Source: Thermoplasmata archaeon | Lineage (GTDB): Archaea; Thermoplasmatota; Thermoplasmata; Thermoplasmatales; Thermoplasmataceae | Reading direction: 5' to 3' | Length of the DNA stretch: 6,584 nucleotides | Assembly (NCBI GenBank): GCA_021811505.1 | Contig: JAJZOM010000181.1 | Coordinates: 1-6,584, forward strand | Shown here: positions 5,580 to 6,584 of the stretch, piece by piece | Position numbering within the stretch: position 1 is the first letter of the stretch | How the letters are laid out: the number at the start of each line of letters is the position of its first letter | Notes under the pieces: model-generated | What the model saw: only the letters and a program-made list of their open reading frames with translations | The model's database searches: none | What the model was told of the DNA's origin: nothing | Program-made: the position numbers and the translations under genes

Positions 5580-6302
5580 ATGCAGGTTCAGGATGAAATT
5601 GACACGATAATCAGTTTTTTAAGGGAACAGATTGGCGATCGCAACCCGGTCATCGGAATAAGCGGTGGCATTGACAGTGCGGTTACCCTGATGCTCTTGG
5701 CGAAGGCTTTCGGGAAAGAACGGATTCATGCTTATTTTATGCCGGATGAAAAAACCCCTGAGAAAGACCGCCTAGATGTTGAAGCGCTCAGCAGAGTGAG
5801 TGGGGTCGGTATCGAAACCGTGAAAATAGATACTGTCGTTAATGCATTTAAGACGCTTCTTGAGGTGGATACCAGGGAAGCCCTTGGGAATATAAAATCA
5901 AGAACTAGAATGACCATATTATATTATTATGCAAATTCGAACGATGGAATTGTTGTTGGGACAACTAACCGCAGTGAGTATCTGATAGGGTATTACACTA
6001 AATTCGGTGACGGAGGCTGTGACATTGAGCCCATAATACACCTTCTTAAGTGGCAGGTGAAAAAGTTGGCTTCAGCACTCAATGTACCAGAAAGTATAAT
6101 CAACAAGAAACCTTCCGCAGGATTGTGGGAATCCCAGACAGATGAAACTGAACTTGGAATATCATATGATGAACTTGATGAGATCCTTACAAACATGTTT
6201 GTTGCAAAGTCCGGTTCAGGTGGAGAAATTTACCATAAGGTGAAGGAGATGTACGATAATTCAATGCATAAAAGGTGTATGCCGAAGTCTTTGTTGACTT
6301 AA
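5580..6302 (+). CDS. nadE: NH3-dependent NAD+ synthetase
   Basis: It converts nicotinic acid adenine dinucleotide, ATP and ammonia to NAD+, the last step of NAD synthesis. The 240 residues are the synthetase domain only, with no N-terminal glutaminase, so free ammonia is the expected donor. Seen in order: the PP-loop ISGGIDSAV (27-35) that binds ATP pyrophosphate; GNIKSRTRM (103-111); VGTTNRSEYLIGYYTKFGD (126-144); DIEPI (148-152); KPSAGLW (177-183); QTDETELG (186-193); and the terminal HKR (230-232). All family landmarks are present. The ATG at 5576 just upstream is out of frame and soon stops, so 5580 is the start. The antiporter gene follows after 9 bases, so the two are likely co-transcribed. 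Confidence 0.95.
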   Translation: MQVQDEIDTIISFLREQIGDRNPVIGISGGIDSAVTLMLLAKAFGKERIHAYFMPDEKTPEKDRLDVEALSRVSGVGIETVKIDTVVNAFKTLLEVDTREALGNIKSRTRMTILYYYANSNDGIVVGTTNRSEYLIGYYTKFGDGGCDIEPIIHLLKWQVKKLASALNVPESIINKKPSAGLWESQTDETELGISYDELDEILTNMFVAKSGSGGEIYHKVKEMYDNSMHKRCMPKSLLT

Positions 6303-6306
6303 GAGG
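6303..6306 (+). promoter_or_regulatory. Ribosome binding site for the antiporter gene
   Basis: GAGG directly after the nadE stop lies 5 bases before the ATG at 6312. It is the best-placed Shine-Dalgarno site in the window, as expected for an internal operon gene that cannot be leaderless. An in-frame GTG at 6309 is the alternative start but would sit too close (2 bases). Confidence 0.55.
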
Positions 6307-6311
6307 AAGTG

Positions 6312-6584
6312 ATGATCTCAACATTTGCTGTACAGTATTACCAGATAAGTCTGATTCTCATACTTGCAGCATTTGCCATACCCATATCGCGAAAAATCGC
6401 AGTAGCTGATATCCCAATCCTGATCATTCTCGGAATAATTTTCGGCCCAGGCCTGGAAATAATTAACAATAATTTTGCTTCCCAGTTTCTCACTCAGTTC
6501 GGCGGGCTTGGCGTTGGACTGCTTGGAGTCATGATCATACTCTACTATGAAAGCCATCACATGAATTTCCGAATTATCCGCAGG
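6312..6584 (+). CDS. Cation:proton antiporter (Kef/NhaP-like), N-terminal part
   Basis: Only the first 91 codons lie in the window. The fragment is strongly hydrophobic with three likely membrane segments (about 10-26, 33-47 and 63-79). The second leads into IIFGPGLEII (42-51), the G-x-x-x-GP-G-L turn at the end of the second helix of monovalent cation:proton antiporters (CPA superfamily). The third, GGLGVGLLGVMIILYYES (64-81), matches the LA-E-L-G-L-x-LLLFLxGLE segment of that family. Whether it belongs to CPA1 (NhaP) or CPA2 (Kef) and which ion it carries cannot be decided from this part; no ion-binding ND/DD motif is reached. It is probably co-transcribed with nadE and would serve pH or ion balance at the membrane. 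The ATG is chosen over GTG 6309 for its spacing from GAGG. Confidence 0.72.
   Translation, partial: MISTFAVQYYQISLILILAAFAIPISRKIAVADIPILIILGIIFGPGLEIINNNFASQFLTQFGGLGVGLLGVMIILYYESHHMNFRIIRR

Noticed and set aside
6318..6560. 80-codon minus-strand frame at the right end.
   Set aside because: It is antisense to the antiporter gene, whose hydrophobic segments and GPGL motif are on the plus strand.

Overview
The window reads as ordinary chromosomal DNA from a thermoacidophilic euryarchaeon of the Thermoplasmatales type (Thermoplasma, Ferroplasma or Cuniculiplasma-like). The reasons are: a glucose 1-dehydrogenase and a FolD whose sequences closely resemble, from memory, the Thermoplasma acidophilum proteins; archaeal TATA elements 23-35 bases before most starts; starts that are leaderless or nearly so, including two TTG starts; and few Shine-Dalgarno sites. 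No database search was possible, so the lineage is an inference.

Layout, left to right: (1) the 3' end of a cysteine-hydrolase-fold (isochorismatase family) gene whose catalytic-cysteine position holds Gln, running to 353; (2) a 145-base convergent gap; (3) purC on the minus strand, 499-1389; (4) a 91-base divergent promoter region with a TATA element for each direction; (5) a 398-codon SAM-dependent methyltransferase with a THUMP-like C-terminus, 1481-2677; (6) a 256-base gap that may hold a decayed TnpB/IS605-type remnant and certainly holds the ribA promoter; (7) ribA, bacterial-type GTP cyclohydrolase II, 2934-3512; (8) NADP-type glucose dehydrogenase, 3549-4637, leaderless, overlapping by 4 bases (TTGA) with (9) folD, 4634-5491; (10) nadE, 5580-6302, behind its own TATA and a small palindrome; (11) the first 91 codons of a Kef/NhaP-like cation:proton antiporter, 6312 to the window edge.

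Most genes serve cofactor and one-carbon metabolism. PurC acts in purine synthesis, which consumes the formyl-tetrahydrofolate that FolD produces. GTP from that pathway is the substrate of RibA for flavins. NadE completes NAD(P), which both glucose dehydrogenase and FolD use. Glucose dehydrogenase starts the non-phosphorylative Entner-Doudoroff route, and the antiporter fits ion and pH homeostasis in acid.

I see no CRISPR array, tRNA, rRNA, intact mobile element, toxin-antitoxin pair or defence gene, and no sign of a wholly new system. The points most worth a second look are the uncharacterised THUMP-like methyltransferase, the Cys-less hydrolase, the possible transposon scar before ribA, and the coupled glucose dehydrogenase-folD junction.
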